Source: Streptomyces beigongshangae
GTDB taxonomy: Bacteria > Actinomycetota > Actinomycetes > Streptomycetales > Streptomycetaceae
Reading direction: 5' to 3'
Assembly (NCBI RefSeq): GCF_019710745.1
Contig: NZ_JAHKJW010000012.1
Coordinates: forward strand, 120,441 to 184,440
Length of the DNA: 64,000 nucleotides
Shown here: one piece after another, positions 29,517 through 38,518 of the stretch
How the letters are laid out: the number at the start of each line of letters is the position of its first letter
Position numbering within the stretch: the first letter of the stretch is position 1
Notes under the pieces: generated by a model
What the model was told of the DNA's origin: nothing
Seen by the model: the letters and a program-made list of their open reading frames with translations, nothing else
The model's database searches: none
Made by a program: the position numbers and the translations under genes

Positions 29517-29768
29517 CCAGAGATCGCGGGTCGCGTACACCCGTTCCTCGCACACACCCGTCCCTCGCGTGTGCCGTTCGCGGCGTGTGACGGATGGGGC
29601 GTGAGGTACTTTTCGGCAATAGAAGACAATGGCGGAATTAGCACTCCTATGCGGGAACTATCGCCCATGCGTGGTGCGTTGCAGAGGTACAAGGTCATAT
29701 GGGGATGACCTCTCCGCGACCGGTGGGGACCGGCCGCGGGGCACGGGGGACGAGAAACGGAGCACATC

Positions 29769-31475
29769 GTGCACCGACACCATCGCGAGACCTACTACGT
29801 CGTCGACGAGGGCCGGATCCTGGAGTTCGAGAAGGGGCGGTCGGTCGCGCGCGTACCGACCGCGGCCGAGCAGCAACTGGCCTTCCGCTTCTCCAGGTTG
29901 AGCAAGGACAAGGGCGTACAGCTCGACGAGGGCCTGCGCGCCCGGCTCGCCGAGGCCATGACCGCCGTAGGACAGGGCGGGGACGACCCGGACTCGGGCC
30001 CGCCCGGTACCCCGGTGCCGGCGGGCTTCACCTATCTCGGGCAGTTCGTCGACCATGACCTGACTCTCGACAGGACACGGGTCGGCCTGGGCGAACCGGT
30101 CCCGGTCGAGGAGCTGTTGCAGGGGCGCAGCCCCGCCCTCGACCTCGACTCGCTGTACGGCATGGGCCCGGACCACGCCGGCAGCGCGCGCTTCTACGAG
30201 CCCGACGGCCACCTCAAGACGGGTACGTCGCTGGGATCGGACTTCCCGTCGGATGTCCCGCCCGTCAAGATCGACCAGGAGGGGTTCGACCTCCCCCGGG
30301 CGGGGGAGACCGCGGGCGGCACCCGCGCCGACCGGCGGGCCCCGCTGATCCCGGACCCGCGCAACGACGAGAACCTCGCCGTCGGCCAGCTGCACCTGGC
30401 CTTCATCCGCTTCCACAACCGCGTCGTCGACCGGCTGGCCGAGCGCGGGGTGCCCGAGTCCCGCCTCTTCCGCGCCGCCCGCGACACCGTGGTCAAGCAC
30501 TACCAGTGGATGCTGCGCACGGACTTCCTGCCGCGGATCGTCGACCCGGAGATCGTCGAGAGCGTTTTCACCCGCGGCCGCCGGCACTTCGAGGTGCCGG
30601 GGCGGTCCCGGCCGGGCGACCTGCCGACGATGCCCATCGAGTTCTCCGTCGCCGCCTACCGGTTCGGGCACAGCATGGTGCGGACCACCTACCAGTGGAA
30701 CAGGGTCTTCCGTACCGGGGGACGGGGCGGGCCCGCCACGCTCGGTCTGCTGTTCCGGTTCAGCGGCACGGCGGGCAACCTCACTCCGGGGAACCCGGAC
30801 GACCCGAACGACCTGAGCGACCTCGACGACCCGAACGCGGGGGCCAACCTGCGGCTGCCCAGCAACTGGATCGCCGACTTCCGCAGGCTCTTCGACTTCG
30901 GCGAGGCGGGCCGGGACGATCTCGTCGTGCCCGAGGCCGAGTTCAACCGCGCCAAGCGCATCGACACCCTGCTCGTCGACCCGCTGGCCGCGCTGCCCAC
31001 CGGCACGTTCGACGGCCGCGGTCGTCCCGCCCCGCCGCCGGTCCAGCGCAATCTCGCGTTCCGCAACCTCACCCGGGCAGCCATGGTCGAGCTGGCCACC
31101 GGGCCGCAACTGGCCGCGCAGATGCGTGTCGCGCCGCTGACCGAGGACCAGATCCTGCGGGGCGCCGGCGGCGCCGTGCTCGACGGGCTGACCGCCGAGG
31201 AGCGCAGGCTCCTGGTGGCGCACACCCCGCTGTGGTTCTACGTCCTGCGCGAGGCCGAGGTGAACGAGCGCCACCCCGGCCGGCTCACCGGTGTGGGCGG
31301 CAGGCTCGTAGCCGAGGTCTTCCACCGCGCGATGGAGGGCAGCCGCACGTCGATCGTGAAGCACCCGGGGTGGCGCCCGAGCCTTCCCTCCCATCGCAGG
31401 GGCGCGTTCACGATGACGGACCTGCTGCTCTTCGCCTTCGAGAACGACGCCGATCTGCTGAACCCGCTGGGGTGA
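29769..31475 (+). CDS. Animal-type haem peroxidase family protein
   Basis: 568 residues. The peroxidase/cyclooxygenase signatures are present: distal His region FVDHDLTLDRT (about 95), LIPDPRNDENLAVGQLHLAF then FHNRVVD (catalytic Arg/His helix), and proximal-His region RFGHSMVRTTYQW (about 300). GTG start after an ACGGAGC site. No signal peptide or membrane segment is visible, so it is probably cytoplasmic or exported by an unknown route. It uses hydrogen peroxide to oxidise halides or organic substrates. It stands alone and ends at a bidirectional terminator. Confidence 0.9.
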   Translation: MHRHHRETYYVVDEGRILEFEKGRSVARVPTAAEQQLAFRFSRLSKDKGVQLDEGLRARLAEAMTAVGQGGDDPDSGPPGTPVPAGFTYLGQFVDHDLTLDRTRVGLGEPVPVEELLQGRSPALDLDSLYGMGPDHAGSARFYEPDGHLKTGTSLGSDFPSDVPPVKIDQEGFDLPRAGETAGGTRADRRAPLIPDPRNDENLAVGQLHLAFIRFHNRVVDRLAERGVPESRLFRAARDTVVKHYQWMLRTDFLPRIVDPEIVESVFTRGRRHFEVPGRSRPGDLPTMPIEFSVAAYRFGHSMVRTTYQWNRVFRTGGRGGPATLGLLFRFSGTAGNLTPGNPDDPNDLSDLDDPNAGANLRLPSNWIADFRRLFDFGEAGRDDLVVPEAEFNRAKRIDTLLVDPLAALPTGTFDGRGRPAPPPVQRNLAFRNLTRAAMVELATGPQLAAQMRVAPLTEDQILRGAGGAVLDGLTAEERRLLVAHTPLWFYVLREAEVNERHPGRLTGVGGRLVAEVFHRAMEGSRTSIVKHPGWRPSLPSHRRGAFTMTDLLLFAFENDADLLNPLG

Positions 31476-31481
31476 GTCCCG

Positions 31482-31515
31482 CCCGGCCCGCCCCGCCCCA
31501 CCCGGGCGGGCCGGG
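31482..31515. terminator. Bidirectional hairpin terminator
   Basis: A perfect 12-bp stem, CCCGGCCCGCCC paired with GGGCGGGCCGGG, with a 10-base loop, between the convergent peroxidase and hypothetical genes. Confidence 0.75.
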
Positions 31516-31564
31516 CGCGGGCCGGGCGCGGCTCCCTCCTCGTGCGATGCGGCGCCGCGGGCCC

Positions 31565-32230
31565 TCACACCCGCCGGGGCGAAGCCAGCAGGTACCGCGC
31601 CCCCGAGCGCGGCTCCGTGTGCTCGCCGACCTGCCAGCCCGCCTCCTCCAGCGTCGCCGCGCACTCCCTCAGCGCCTCCGCGTCCGGCTCGCGCACGGCG
31701 ACGGCCTCCGGCTGGGGCGTCGCACGCACCCGGTACCCCGCGGCACCGGCGCCGGCTCCCGCCGGACGGCGCCCCGCCGCCTCCAGCGCCAGAGCCGCCG
31801 CCTGCACCAGATGCGTACGCTCCCACGCGCAGGGCCGGTCCACGGCGCCGCCCGTGTTGGTCATCCGCCGCAGCTCCAGCAGCCCCTGCCAGGCGCTGCG
31901 CACCTCCCGCGTGCGCGAGGCCCCGTCGGCGGCGGCCTCCTCGCCGCCGACCCGCGCGGCGAACACCCCGGAGGTGTCACGGACGGCGGCGGGGGGACCG
32001 GGGAACGCGGAGGCGGCTCCCGCGGCATCCTCCGGCCCGTCCGGCGTCCCCTCGCGCACCCGGTGGCCCGCCGGAGTGAGGAAGTGGTCGTGCGGCGGAC
32101 GCGGATGCCGGAAGGCCAGACCGTGCCGTACCAGCGCCGCGAGCTGGCTCTGCGCGCCCCTGAGGCGCCCCGTCACGGGTTCGGCGGCGTCGATGACGCG
32201 CCGCTGTGCGGCGGTCGGCGGTCGGGTCAC
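31565..32230 (-). CDS. Hypothetical protein, winged-helix-like N-terminus
   Basis: 221 residues from GTG 32230 after GGAAGGAGC; longer in-frame starts give an Arg/Pro leader and were rejected. The first 70 residues (TAAQRRVIDAAEPVTGRLRG ... HDHFLTPAGHRVRE) look like a winged-helix unit. The middle is low-complexity Ala/Gly, and the C-terminal 90 residues contain EALRECAATLEEAGWQVGEH and end in a short strand pair. I do not recognise a named family. It is similar in style to streptomycete hypothetical proteins of unknown role. Confidence 0.65.
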   Translation of the reverse strand: MTRPPTAAQRRVIDAAEPVTGRLRGAQSQLAALVRHGLAFRHPRPPHDHFLTPAGHRVREGTPDGPEDAAGAASAFPGPPAAVRDTSGVFAARVGGEEAAADGASRTREVRSAWQGLLELRRMTNTGGAVDRPCAWERTHLVQAAALALEAAGRRPAGAGAGAAGYRVRATPQPEAVAVREPDAEALRECAATLEEAGWQVGEHTEPRSGARYLLASPRRV

Positions 32231-32375
32231 GGGGCGCTCCTTCCTCCGGGTTCGGGTTCCTCCGGGGCTCCTCCCGGGCCACGGCGGACCCGGCCCCGCT
32301 GCCCGCAGGCGGCGACGGCGACCGGCGGACCCGTTCACCGAAGACTACGGCCCGGGTCCGACATCCCCTCGCCGC

Positions 32376-33584
32376 CTACTGCCGGTAGCCGCTCAGGAAC
32401 CGCCCGATCCGGCTGATCGCCGCGTCGAGGTCGTCGGCGTACGGGAGGGTGAGGATGCGGAAGTGGTCGGGGCGGGGCCAGTTGAACCCGGTGCCCTGGA
32501 CCACCTGGATCTTCTCGCGCAGCAGCAGGTCGAGCACGAACTTCTCGTCGTCGTGGATCTTGTGCACCGAGGGGTCGAGGCGCGCGAACGCGTACAGCGC
32601 GCCCTTGGGCTTCACGCACGAGACACCGGGGATCTCGTTCAGCTTCTTCCACGCGACGTCACGCTGTTCGTGCAGCCGGCCACCGGGCGCGGTGAGTTCG
32701 TGGATGGACTGCCGGCCGCCGAGCGCGGCCTGGATGGCGTACTGGGCGGGCACGTTGGCGCACAGCCGCATGGAGGCCAGCATGGTGAGGCCCTCCAGGT
32801 AGTTCTTCGCGTGCTGGCGCGGGCCGGTCACGACCAGCCAGCCGGAGCGGAACCCCGCCACGCGGTACGTCTTCGACAGACCGCAGAAGGTGAGGACCAC
32901 CAGGTCGGGGGCGAGCGCGGCGGCCGAGTGGTGCACGGCGCCGTCGTACAGGATCTGGTCGTAGATCTCGTCGGCGAACACCATCAGGCCGTGCCGGCGG
33001 GCCAGGTCGAGGATGCCCTCGACGATCTCCTTGGGGTAGACCGCGCCGGTGGGGTTGTTCGGGTTGATGATGACGACGGCCTTCGTGCGGTCCGTGATCT
33101 TCGACGCCATGTCGTCCAGGTCCGGGTACCACTCGGCCTGTTCGTCGCACAGGTAGTGCACGGCCTTGCCGCCCGCGAGCGTCGTCACCGCCGTCCAGAG
33201 CGGGAAGTCCGGGGCGGGGACGAGGACTTCGTCGCCGTCCTCGACGAGCGCCTGGACGGCCATCGAGACCAGCTCGGAGACGCCGTTGCCCAGGAAGACG
33301 TCGTCCACGCCGACTTCGAGGCCGCGCTCCTGGTAGCGCTGCGCCACGGCCCGGCGGGCCGAGAGGACGCCGCGGGAGTCCGTGTAGCCGTGTGCCTGCG
33401 GGAGCATCCGGATCATGTCCTGGAGGATCTCCGCCGGTGCCTCGAAGCCGAAGAGCGCGGGGTTGCCGGTGTTGAGGCGCAGGACGCTGTGGCCCGCCTC
33501 CTCCAGCGCGTTCGCCTGCTCGATGACCGGGCCCCGGATCTCGTAACAGACCTCGCTGAGCTTGCTCGACTGCCGGAACTCCAT
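32376..33584 (-). CDS. PLP-dependent aminotransferase, alanine-type (AlaA/AlaT-like)
   Basis: 402 residues, fold-type I class I aminotransferase. Visible features are the substrate-side GVSELVSMAVQALVEDGDEV, the PNNPTGAVYP motif, the cofactor aspartate and tyrosine in FADEIYDQILYDG, and the Schiff-base lysine in CGLSKTYRVAGFRSGW. The N-terminal SSKLSEVCYEIRGPV matches glutamate-pyruvate aminotransferases, which exchange amino groups between alanine and 2-oxoglutarate. It is divergent from the HxlR-type gene with about 86 bases between, and may be its regulatory target. Confidence 0.93.
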   Translation of the reverse strand: MEFRQSSKLSEVCYEIRGPVIEQANALEEAGHSVLRLNTGNPALFGFEAPAEILQDMIRMLPQAHGYTDSRGVLSARRAVAQRYQERGLEVGVDDVFLGNGVSELVSMAVQALVEDGDEVLVPAPDFPLWTAVTTLAGGKAVHYLCDEQAEWYPDLDDMASKITDRTKAVVIINPNNPTGAVYPKEIVEGILDLARRHGLMVFADEIYDQILYDGAVHHSAAALAPDLVVLTFCGLSKTYRVAGFRSGWLVVTGPRQHAKNYLEGLTMLASMRLCANVPAQYAIQAALGGRQSIHELTAPGGRLHEQRDVAWKKLNEIPGVSCVKPKGALYAFARLDPSVHKIHDDEKFVLDLLLREKIQVVQGTGFNWPRPDHFRILTLPYADDLDAAISRIGRFLSGYRQ

Positions 33585-33611
33585 GCGGTGCGCACCTCCA
33601 GGTTGTGACGT

Positions 33612-33670
33612 TGCTTGGTTTTACCAAGTAGTCGCTTGGAAAGTCCAACAAGTTGTCTAGACTGCGTCGC
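33612..33670 (+). promoter_or_regulatory. Promoter and inverted repeats of the HxlR-type gene
   Basis: TTGGAA (33636-33641) and TAGACT (33658-33663), 16 bases apart, form a good vegetative promoter. Its start would fall at or next to ATG 33671, so the mRNA is probably leaderless. Two inverted repeats overlap it: CTTGGTTTTACCAAG at 33614-33628, and CTTGGA/TCCAAC-type arms around 33635-33648. These are likely operators for autoregulation. Confidence 0.6.
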
Positions 33671-34303
33671 ATGTCACCTCGCCGAAGCTACGACCAGTAC
33701 TGTTCCGCTGCCCGGGCGCTCGACGCCGTCGGTGACCGCTGGACCCTCCTGATCGTCCGCGAGCTGCTCGCCGGTCCGCGCCGCTACACCGACCTGCACG
33801 CCGACCTGCCCGGTGTGAGCACGGACGTGCTGGCCTCCCGCCTCAAGGACATGGAACGGGACGGCCTGGTGACACGCCGCCGGCTGCCCCCGCCGGGCGC
33901 GGCCCACGTGTACGAACTCACGGACCGCGGCCGTGCGCTGCTGCCCGTGCTCCAGGCGCTGGGCGAGTGGGGCGCGCCCCTGCTGGCGGAGCGCCGCCCC
34001 ACCGACGCGGTGCGCGCCCACTGGTTCGCGCTGCCGCTGCTGCGGTCGCTGGCGGGGCTGGGCGACGGGGTCGTCCAGGTGCACCTGGACGAGGGCACGT
34101 TCCACGTACGCCTCGGCACGGGGACCGGCCCGGTGTACGGGGAGGGCCCCGCCCCCGAGGCCCCCGACGCCCGCCTGACCCTCGGCCCCGGGGCCTGCGC
34201 GGCACTGGCCCGGGGTGACCTGAACCTCCTGACGGCGGTACGCGAGGGCCACGTCGAGGCAACGGGCGAGGGCCCCCTGGCCAAGGCCCTGCGCCACTCC
34301 TGA
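33671..34303 (+). CDS. HxlR-family winged-helix transcriptional regulator
   Basis: 210 residues. The N-terminal 100 residues are a classic HxlR domain: QYCSAARALDAVGDRWTLLI with an early Cys (redox or ligand sensing in relatives), LLAGPRRYTDLHADLPGVS as recognition region, and the wing LVTRRRLPPPGAAHVYELT. A C-terminal SCP2-like extension (VQVHLDEGTFHVRLGTG, EGHVEATGEGPL) could bind a lipid-like ligand. ATG 33671 was preferred over TTG 33653 because the promoter places transcription start there. Confidence 0.9.
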   Translation: MSPRRSYDQYCSAARALDAVGDRWTLLIVRELLAGPRRYTDLHADLPGVSTDVLASRLKDMERDGLVTRRRLPPPGAAHVYELTDRGRALLPVLQALGEWGAPLLAERRPTDAVRAHWFALPLLRSLAGLGDGVVQVHLDEGTFHVRLGTGTGPVYGEGPAPEAPDARLTLGPGACAALARGDLNLLTAVREGHVEATGEGPLAKALRHS

Positions 34304-34315
34304 GCCCTCTGACGT

Positions 34316-34340
34316 CCCCGCGTCCCGAAGGGGCGCGGGG
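34316..34340. terminator. Hairpin terminator
   Basis: An 11-bp stem with one mismatch, CCCCGCGTCCC against GGGGCGCGGGG, with a 3-base loop GAA, between the convergent HxlR-type and NIS synthetase genes. Confidence 0.65.
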
Positions 34341-34419
34341 AACTGCGCGCTCAGCCACAACCGTCCGGCACCCGGCATCACACGGACGTGCCCCGAGAAG
34401 GACGAGGCCCGGACGGCCT

Positions 34420-35928
34420 TCACGGGAACTCCCCGGCCAGGGGGTTCGGCAGGTGTGCCCAGAGGTCGCCGGGCCGCTCGGGCGACAGCCGCATCAGCGT
34501 CAGCGCCTTCGCCGGCAGGGGCTCGTGCAGCAACGCCGTCAGGTCCGCGGTGCGCGGCAGGTCCGGTGCCGCCGCGGACAGCGCCTCGCGCAGCGCGGTC
34601 GCCGAACCCGCCGTCGCCGCCAGCGCGCCCGCGACGAGCGAGCCGAAGAGCTTGCCGCGCAGGACCGACTCGTCGTCGGTGACGATACGGCCCGCCAGGT
34701 CCGGGACGGGGATGCCGTGCCGGGCGAGGCGGGCCGGGCTGATCCGGATGTCCGCCAGATCGCGGTAGACGAGCCGTACCGGATCCCCGGCGGGGGAGAG
34801 CACCACGAGCAGGTTCTGTCCGTGGGCCTCCAGGGCGACGCCCAGCTCCAGCAGGCGCAGCCCCACGGTGAGCGCGAGTCTGCTGAACTCCGCGAGCCGG
34901 GCGGGGGACAAGGGCTGGACGCCCGCCGCGAGAGCGGCGACCGGGACGACCCGCTCACCCGTCCCCGCGTACAGGTCGGGGGACTCCCGTGAGACGGCGG
35001 CCAGGTCCGGAGTGCCGGCGGTGACCGCGCCGAGCGTCCGCGTGATGTGCAGCAGCCCGCCCAGGCGGGCGGCCATCGACTCCATGAACGCCGACACCGT
35101 GGCGGCCGACGTGATCGAGTACACCGAGATGTCCCGCACGGACGAGGTCAGCCGGGCGCTGAGCGCGGTCTTGAGGTGCGTCCCGCCCGGCACGGCCAGG
35201 GTGCGCAGGGACATCAGGGGATGAGCGGCCGCACCGGCTGCGACGGGGTACTCGCCCTTCAGCACGTGCCGTGCCTGCCACGGATGCACGGGGATCAGCA
35301 GCCGCCCCGCCTCCCGGTACGGCCACGCGCCCGTCGACCGGCAGTCCTCCTCCCGTACGGCGACCGTGCCCAGCTCGACCACCGGCCGGTGCTCCGGGGC
35401 GTACGCCAGCTGCTCGGCCACCGAGAAGCCGGGCCGCGCACGGCAGTTGGGATGGAAGGGGTGCCCGTCGACGACCCGCTGTTCCCACTCCCAGAGGGTG
35501 CGGGGACCGGCCGACGGGACCTGGCCGGCCCGGGACAGGGCCAGCGAGGCGACGCTGTGCGCGAGTTCCGCGGCGAAGGACCGGGCGTGCGGAAGACCGA
35601 GCGCCGCCATCAGCGCCGCGGGGTGGTCGTACGCCACCCCGTCCAGCTCGACCTCCGGGACGGCTGTGCCCGTCGCGTACGGGTCGGGGCGGGGCCCGTG
35701 CAGCCGGCGGCCGTCGGCCAGCGCGAGCGTCAGGCCGTCGCGCCCGGCCGGGCGGTGCGTCACCCACGGCAGCGGCTCATGGGCGAGCCCGCGCCACAAC
35801 CGGGACAGCACGGCCGCGCGTGCGTCCGGGAGCGCGGCCCCGTACGGGGCCAGCAGGGCGGGGCGCACGGCGCGCAGCCCGGCGGCCAGGGCGGCCTCGG
35901 TCTCGGCCGGGGGGTGGGGAGGGTGCAC
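34420..35928 (-). CDS. IucA/IucC-family (NIS) siderophore synthetase
   Basis: 502 residues. ATP-dependent enzymes of this family join carboxylates such as citrate or succinate to amines or alcohols. Signatures are GHPFHPNCRARPGFS (phosphate/carboxylate binding), IPVHPWQ, LKTALSARLTSSVRD with the Lys/Arg of the active site, and LEAHGQNLLVVL (catalytic region) with YRDLADIR. The C-terminal FhuF-like part is present. GTG start after AGGAG. It is divergently paired with a second synthetase across a gap of about 110 bases. No transporter, hydroxylase or decarboxylase lies beside the pair in this window. Confidence 0.93.
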   Translation of the reverse strand: MHPPHPPAETEAALAAGLRAVRPALLAPYGAALPDARAAVLSRLWRGLAHEPLPWVTHRPAGRDGLTLALADGRRLHGPRPDPYATGTAVPEVELDGVAYDHPAALMAALGLPHARSFAAELAHSVASLALSRAGQVPSAGPRTLWEWEQRVVDGHPFHPNCRARPGFSVAEQLAYAPEHRPVVELGTVAVREEDCRSTGAWPYREAGRLLIPVHPWQARHVLKGEYPVAAGAAAHPLMSLRTLAVPGGTHLKTALSARLTSSVRDISVYSITSAATVSAFMESMAARLGGLLHITRTLGAVTAGTPDLAAVSRESPDLYAGTGERVVPVAALAAGVQPLSPARLAEFSRLALTVGLRLLELGVALEAHGQNLLVVLSPAGDPVRLVYRDLADIRISPARLARHGIPVPDLAGRIVTDDESVLRGKLFGSLVAGALAATAGSATALREALSAAAPDLPRTADLTALLHEPLPAKALTLMRLSPERPGDLWAHLPNPLAGEFP

Positions 35929-36037
35929 AGAGGACTCCTAGGGTGAGGGGGCGCCGTCGCGGCCGGACACGACGCCGGACATCCGGACATACTGAGCGCG
36001 AGTGCACCGTGGACGACGAACGGATCGCGTGGATCTC

Positions 36038-37648
36038 ATGCACCCCCTGCATTCCCTGCACCCCCCGCAGCCCGTACGGCCCGGTGACCGCGTCGCCGAA
36101 GCAGCCGACGCCTACGCCTCCGCTCCGCTGCTCAATTGTCTGCTGCGGGAGATCGGCGAACCCGGAGCGGGTCCGCCGGACCCGGACGGATCGGACGGAT
36201 CAGACGGATCGGGTGGGCCGGGCGGGCGCCGGGTGTACCGGTTGCCGGCCGGGGGGCGGCTGCTGCGGGTGCGCGACGGACGCAGGCCCCGTGACCCGGA
36301 GCTGTTCGCCGACGGCACCTGGCAGCCCCTCGGCCACGCCGGGCTGGTGGAACTCGCCGCGGAGGAACTGCGCCTGCACACCGGCCTGTCCAACTCCGAG
36401 CTGCCCGCCGAGATGACCCACAGCCGCGACGTGGTGGCGGCCGTCCTGGCGGCCCGCGCGGGCACGGCCCCGCCGGCCGATCCGTACCGGCGCTCCGAGC
36501 AGTCCCTGATCACGGGACACCCCCACCACCCCGCTCCCAAGGCTCGCGGCGGCGGCCCGGCCGCCGGCTGGCTCCCGTACGCCCCGGAGTCGTACGCCGA
36601 GTTCCCGCTCGTGCTGCTCGGTCTGCGCGAGGACGTCTGCGCGCAGACCGGCGCCACCGGAGCCCTGGACGCCCTCGGCGCGGCCCCCGACGGCTACCGC
36701 CTCCTCCCCGCCCACCCCTGGCAGCTCGCCCTCCTCGGCGCCCGCCCGTACCTCCGCGCGGCGTTCGCCGACGGCCGCCTCGTCCACCTCGGCCCCTCCC
36801 CGTGGTCCGCGTGGCCCACGGCGGCGATCCGCACCCTGTACGTCCCCGGCGCCGACCTCTTCCTGAAGTTCAGCCTCGACGTCCGCATCACCAACGACAT
36901 CCGCCGTCTGTGGCGTCACGACCTCCTCGCCCTGCGCCGTACGGACGCCGCGGTGACGTCGGCCTTCCGCACCCTGGACGGCGGCGCGGCCTGGCTCGGC
37001 GACCGCGGCTACCGCACGGCGGACTTCGCCTTCGAGGAACTGGCCGTCCTCGTGCGCGACGGCACGGGCGGGCACGTGGCACCCGGTACGACCCCCCTGC
37101 TGGCGGCCGCCCTGACGGAGGACGCGGCGGGCTTCGACGGCAACCCCCTGGACACCCTCGCCGATCCGGCCGCCTGGTGGACGGCGTACCTGCGCCACGT
37201 CGTGCCGCCCGTGCTGGAGGTGTTCGCCCGGCACGGGGTCGTCCTGGAGGCGCATCTGCAGAACACGGTGGTGGCCGTGGACGGGGCGGGGACGCCCGTG
37301 CGGGCCCTGTTCCGCGACGCGGAGGGCGTGAAGCTGCTGCCGGACGTGACCCGCGCGGCCGGCTGGGAACGGCTGGTGTACTGCCTGGTCGTGAACAACC
37401 TCCTGGAGATCGCGGAGGCGCTGCGGGAACGGTACCCGCGACTGGACCCGTGGGAGCCCGCGCGGCGCGAGCTGGCGCGCTACGCCCCGGAACTGCCCGA
37501 GGTGGCGGACCTCCTCGGCGCGCCGACCCTGCCCGGCAAGACCAACCTGCTGCTGCGCTGGACGGGTGCGGACGGCGCGGCCGCCCGCTACCGGCCCGTC
37601 CCGAACCCCCTGCGCCTGCCGGACGGCCCGCGCGGGCCGGGCGCCTGA
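36038..37648 (+). CDS. Second IucA/IucC-family (NIS) siderophore synthetase
   Basis: 536 residues from ATG 36038 (MHPLHSLHPPQPV), chosen because its N-terminus resembles the divergent partner (MHPPHPP). GTG 36002 would add 12 residues. Motifs: EQSLITGHPHHPAPKARGGG, LLPAHPWQLALLG, LKFSLDVRITNDIRR and LEAHLQNTVVAVDG. This subtype has KARGG after the histidines, unlike the C-R-A-R-P of its neighbour, so the two probably act on different substrates or successive steps of one siderophore. The downstream region is decayed, so partner genes may have been lost. Confidence 0.93.
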   Translation: MHPLHSLHPPQPVRPGDRVAEAADAYASAPLLNCLLREIGEPGAGPPDPDGSDGSDGSGGPGGRRVYRLPAGGRLLRVRDGRRPRDPELFADGTWQPLGHAGLVELAAEELRLHTGLSNSELPAEMTHSRDVVAAVLAARAGTAPPADPYRRSEQSLITGHPHHPAPKARGGGPAAGWLPYAPESYAEFPLVLLGLREDVCAQTGATGALDALGAAPDGYRLLPAHPWQLALLGARPYLRAAFADGRLVHLGPSPWSAWPTAAIRTLYVPGADLFLKFSLDVRITNDIRRLWRHDLLALRRTDAAVTSAFRTLDGGAAWLGDRGYRTADFAFEELAVLVRDGTGGHVAPGTTPLLAAALTEDAAGFDGNPLDTLADPAAWWTAYLRHVVPPVLEVFARHGVVLEAHLQNTVVAVDGAGTPVRALFRDAEGVKLLPDVTRAAGWERLVYCLVVNNLLEIAEALRERYPRLDPWEPARRELARYAPELPEVADLLGAPTLPGKTNLLLRWTGADGAAARYRPVPNPLRLPDGPRGPGA

Positions 37649-37739
37649 CAGCGGGCACGGCTGTCCGGGAGCCGCCCGGGACGCGGGCCGGTCACGGCCG
37701 CTGCCGGGTGCGGCTCCGGCCCGGTGGCAGGGGTACGGG

Positions 37740-38328
37740 TTCGGCGCCGGGGACGATCGTGTCGGTGGGGGTGCCGGCGCCCTCGACCATGAGGGCGCCG
37801 ATGCCCGCCTGGGGCGACGCCGGGGTGCTCACCCGTGGACGCTCTACCGGCGCTACGGCGACCTGGGTCAGCTGGGCCTCCACTCCCCGATGGCGAAGGC
37901 GTGGGTCGACCTGGTGGAACGCCTCGCCGGACCCACCCGGCCCTGGGACACCGGCGTGCAGCTGGGGGACCGGCTCGACCCGGCGGCCCCGCCCGACGAC
38001 CCCGCGGCCGGCCGCACCGACCGCTACCTCGTCGCCACCGCCTACCTCGCCCACTCCGCACGCCGCCTCGCCCTCATGGCGGCCGGCGGACCTGGGCAAG
38101 GACGGGGACGCCACCCGGTACGGGGCACTGGCGAATACCCGCCACGAGACCCCCTACGGAACCGTCTCGCTGGACTGGGAACGGACCGCGTCCGGCGGCC
38201 TGACCGCCCGCGCCGAAATTCCCGACGGCTGCCGGGCCACCGCCGAACTGCCCGGCTGCCCGCCGGTGGATCCAGGCCCGGGTGCCCATGTCCTCGACAC
38301 CACGGAACCGGCCGCGGAGGCGGCCTGA
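37740..38328 (+). pseudogene. Alpha-L-rhamnosidase (GH78) remnant
   Basis: Three short pieces of a GH78 enzyme follow one another in different frames. MPAWGDAGVLT is followed after a one-base slip by WTLYRRYGDLGQLGLHSP, AWVDLVERLAG, WDTGVQLGDRLDP and TDRYLVATAYLAHSARRLAL. A second slip leads to DLGKDGDATRYGALA, and this is joined directly to the C-terminal domain TRHETPYGTVSLDWERT. In intact enzymes of about 900-1000 residues the last two pieces are separated by some 250 residues, and the whole N-terminal half is missing here. No functional product is possible. Confidence 0.7.
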
Positions 38329-38329
38329 C

Positions 38330-38480
38330 CCCTTGCGGACCGAGCAGGCCGGCCGCCGCGAGGAACACCGCCTGCTGCACCGCGGCCCGGGTCTTCGCGC
38401 CCACGAGCAGGTCCGTCGCCCGATACGCCTGGTCCTCGTCCATGGCCTCCGGGTACGGGGTCGCCGCATCATGGGTGACC
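38330..38480 (-). pseudogene. Transposase fragment (IS1634/IS4-like)
   Basis: On the minus strand the short frame WVTHDAATPYPEAMDEDQAY, ATDLLVGAKTRAAVQQAVFL and AAAGLLG resembles the segment before the catalytic domain of IS1634-type transposases (D-E-x-Q-A-Y-R-A-M-D-L-L ... V-Q-E-A-V-F). The catalytic domain is missing and no terminal repeats were found. It sits in the same decay zone as the rhamnosidase remnant. The assignment is from memory of the family and is moderate. Confidence 0.45.
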
Positions 38481-38518
38481 CACCGGGCCGCGGCCGGCTC
38501 CGGGGGCGAAACCCGGGC

